From positions 90,049-154,048 of IMG/VR virus record IMGVR_UViG_3300021420_000016: a DNA stretch of 64,000 bases. The stretch is one strand, 5' to 3'. Numbering within the stretch: the first letter of the stretch is position 1; each line of letters opens with the position of its first letter. This DNA is from a virus. The notes under the pieces were generated by a model. That model was not told where the DNA came from. It made no database searches and saw only the letters and a program-made list of their open reading frames with translations. The position numbers and the translations under genes were made by a program. This document shows, in pieces, positions 63,409-64,000 of the stretch.

Positions 63409-64000
63409 AACATTTGGTGCAGTACTCCACCGGAGCCGCTTCCGCCGAGGTCGCATATCGCGCAGTCCAGGAGCACGGCTCGGAGAACGTTGTACTCCTG
63501 TCCGCTGACACCCTTGTCGAGGACCAGGACAACTGGCGGTTCGGCGACGAGGTAGCGCGCCTGCTCGGCTGCGAGTGGGTTATCCTCGCCGATGGCCGTA
63601 CCCCCATGCAGGTAGGCCGTGACCGGAAAGTCGTCCCATCCGACCGGCTGGATGTGTGTTCTCAGCTCCTCAAACGCAGGGTGCTCTGGGATTACATGCA
63701 GCGAAACCACGACCCCGCTGCCTCTGTGATCTACATCGGATATGACTGGACTGAGCCGCACCGGTTCAGGGCGGCACAGCCCAACTGGGCACCTTGGACC
63801 GTCCGCGCGCCCCTCATGGATCCTCCGTATATGTGGAAGCAGGGCATCCTCGACACTTGGCGCGAGCGCGGGATCGCACCGCCCCGCCTGTATGGCCGGG
63901 GCCTCGGGCACGCCAACTGCGGCGGGTTCTGTGTTCGCGGCGGTATAGCCGAATGGAACAAGGGCCTTGAGGCTGACAGGGCCGGCTATCTAGTCTGGGA
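63405..64000 (+). CDS. PP-loop enzyme, PAPS-reductase-like (3' end outside window)
   Basis: At least 198 residues, GTG start coupled to the RHH-like gene, running off the window. VQYSTGAASAEVA is a PP-loop (SGGxxS-type, with T for the first G). NVVLLSADTLVEDQDNWRFG, VIYIGYDWTEPHRF and YGRGLGHANCGGFCVRGG follow, the last being the Cys-containing block of phage PAPS-reductase-like proteins. These adenylate-activating enzymes act in sulfur transfer or nucleic-acid modification. Substrate not assignable here. Confidence 0.83.
   Translation, partial: MKHLVQYSTGAASAEVAYRAVQEHGSENVVLLSADTLVEDQDNWRFGDEVARLLGCEWVILADGRTPMQVGRDRKVVPSDRLDVCSQLLKRRVLWDYMQRNHDPAASVIYIGYDWTEPHRFRAAQPNWAPWTVRAPLMDPPYMWKQGILDTWRERGIAPPRLYGRGLGHANCGGFCVRGGIAEWNKGLEADRAGYLVW

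Overview
The window is very GC-rich, uses GTG starts freely and carries families typical of actinomycetes: a DUF2637 transfer protein, a DUF6879 protein paired with an XRE/DUF5753 regulator, and an FtsK/SpoIIIE translocase set among small membrane proteins. No capsid, terminase, portal or tail gene was seen, and no rRNA, tRNA, CRISPR or insertion sequence. The best reading is part of a large actinobacterial extrachromosomal or integrative element, probably a Streptomyces-like conjugative plasmid or ICE with a phage-like replication and recombination module. No integrase or relaxase was recognised inside the window.

Region 1 (1-12.9 kb, minus strand) is a replication, recombination and DNA-modification module built from genes that overlap by 4 bp (ATGA or GTGA). 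A replisome-organiser-like protein, a DnaB helicase, an HTH protein, an adenine-type methyltransferase and a GNAT/Mom-like protein form one operon. A longer operon starts with a small XRE repressor and runs through a PD-(D/E)XK nuclease, a recombination-directionality-factor-like protein, an HNH protein, a YfbR-like HD phosphohydrolase, a RusA-like resolvase and a cytosine-C5 methyltransferase. Three DNA-modification genes contain simple-sequence repeats (two 12-nt G tracts and a trinucleotide repeat). A divergent pair of HTH regulators (12.7-13.7 kb) looks like a switch.

Region 2 (14.6-25.2 kb, minus strand) is a DNA-transfer module. It holds an FtsK-type DNA pump, a DUF2637 membrane protein, several small membrane proteins, a secreted protein, a lysozyme-like cell-wall enzyme and a lipoprotein. 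It is probably driven from a promoter near 25.34 kb whose leader contains a perfect 15-bp stem-loop.

Region 3 (25.4-38.9 kb, mostly plus strand) is a mosaic of short operons: DUF6879 with an XRE/DUF5753 regulator, a HAD-like protein with a metallophosphoesterase, excisionase-like HTH genes, and secreted or Ig-like proteins. Intrinsic terminators separate several of them.

Region 4 (38.7-62.5 kb, nearly all minus strand) is an array of more than 45 small, mostly acidic, unknown proteins around one AAA-type ATPase. Many genes share an extended ribosome-binding sequence (AGGCGAAGGGA). Seven transcription units are preceded by the same 15-bp dyad (ATATCR-NNN-YGATAT), which suggests one co-ordinated regulon. 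Hairpins follow many of the genes. Around 60.6-61.1 kb a ribbon-helix-helix-like gene carries five copies of a GGATTCCGGAATCC-type palindrome (two upstream, three inside the gene), followed by three 17-bp TAGTCACA-type palindromes.

Region 5 (62.5-64 kb, plus strand) starts at a two-operator divergent promoter and ends in a second RHH-like gene translationally coupled to a PP-loop (PAPS-reductase-like) enzyme that runs off the window.

Several apparent gene fusions sit exactly at G runs, so some homopolymer lengths in this sequence may be wrong.
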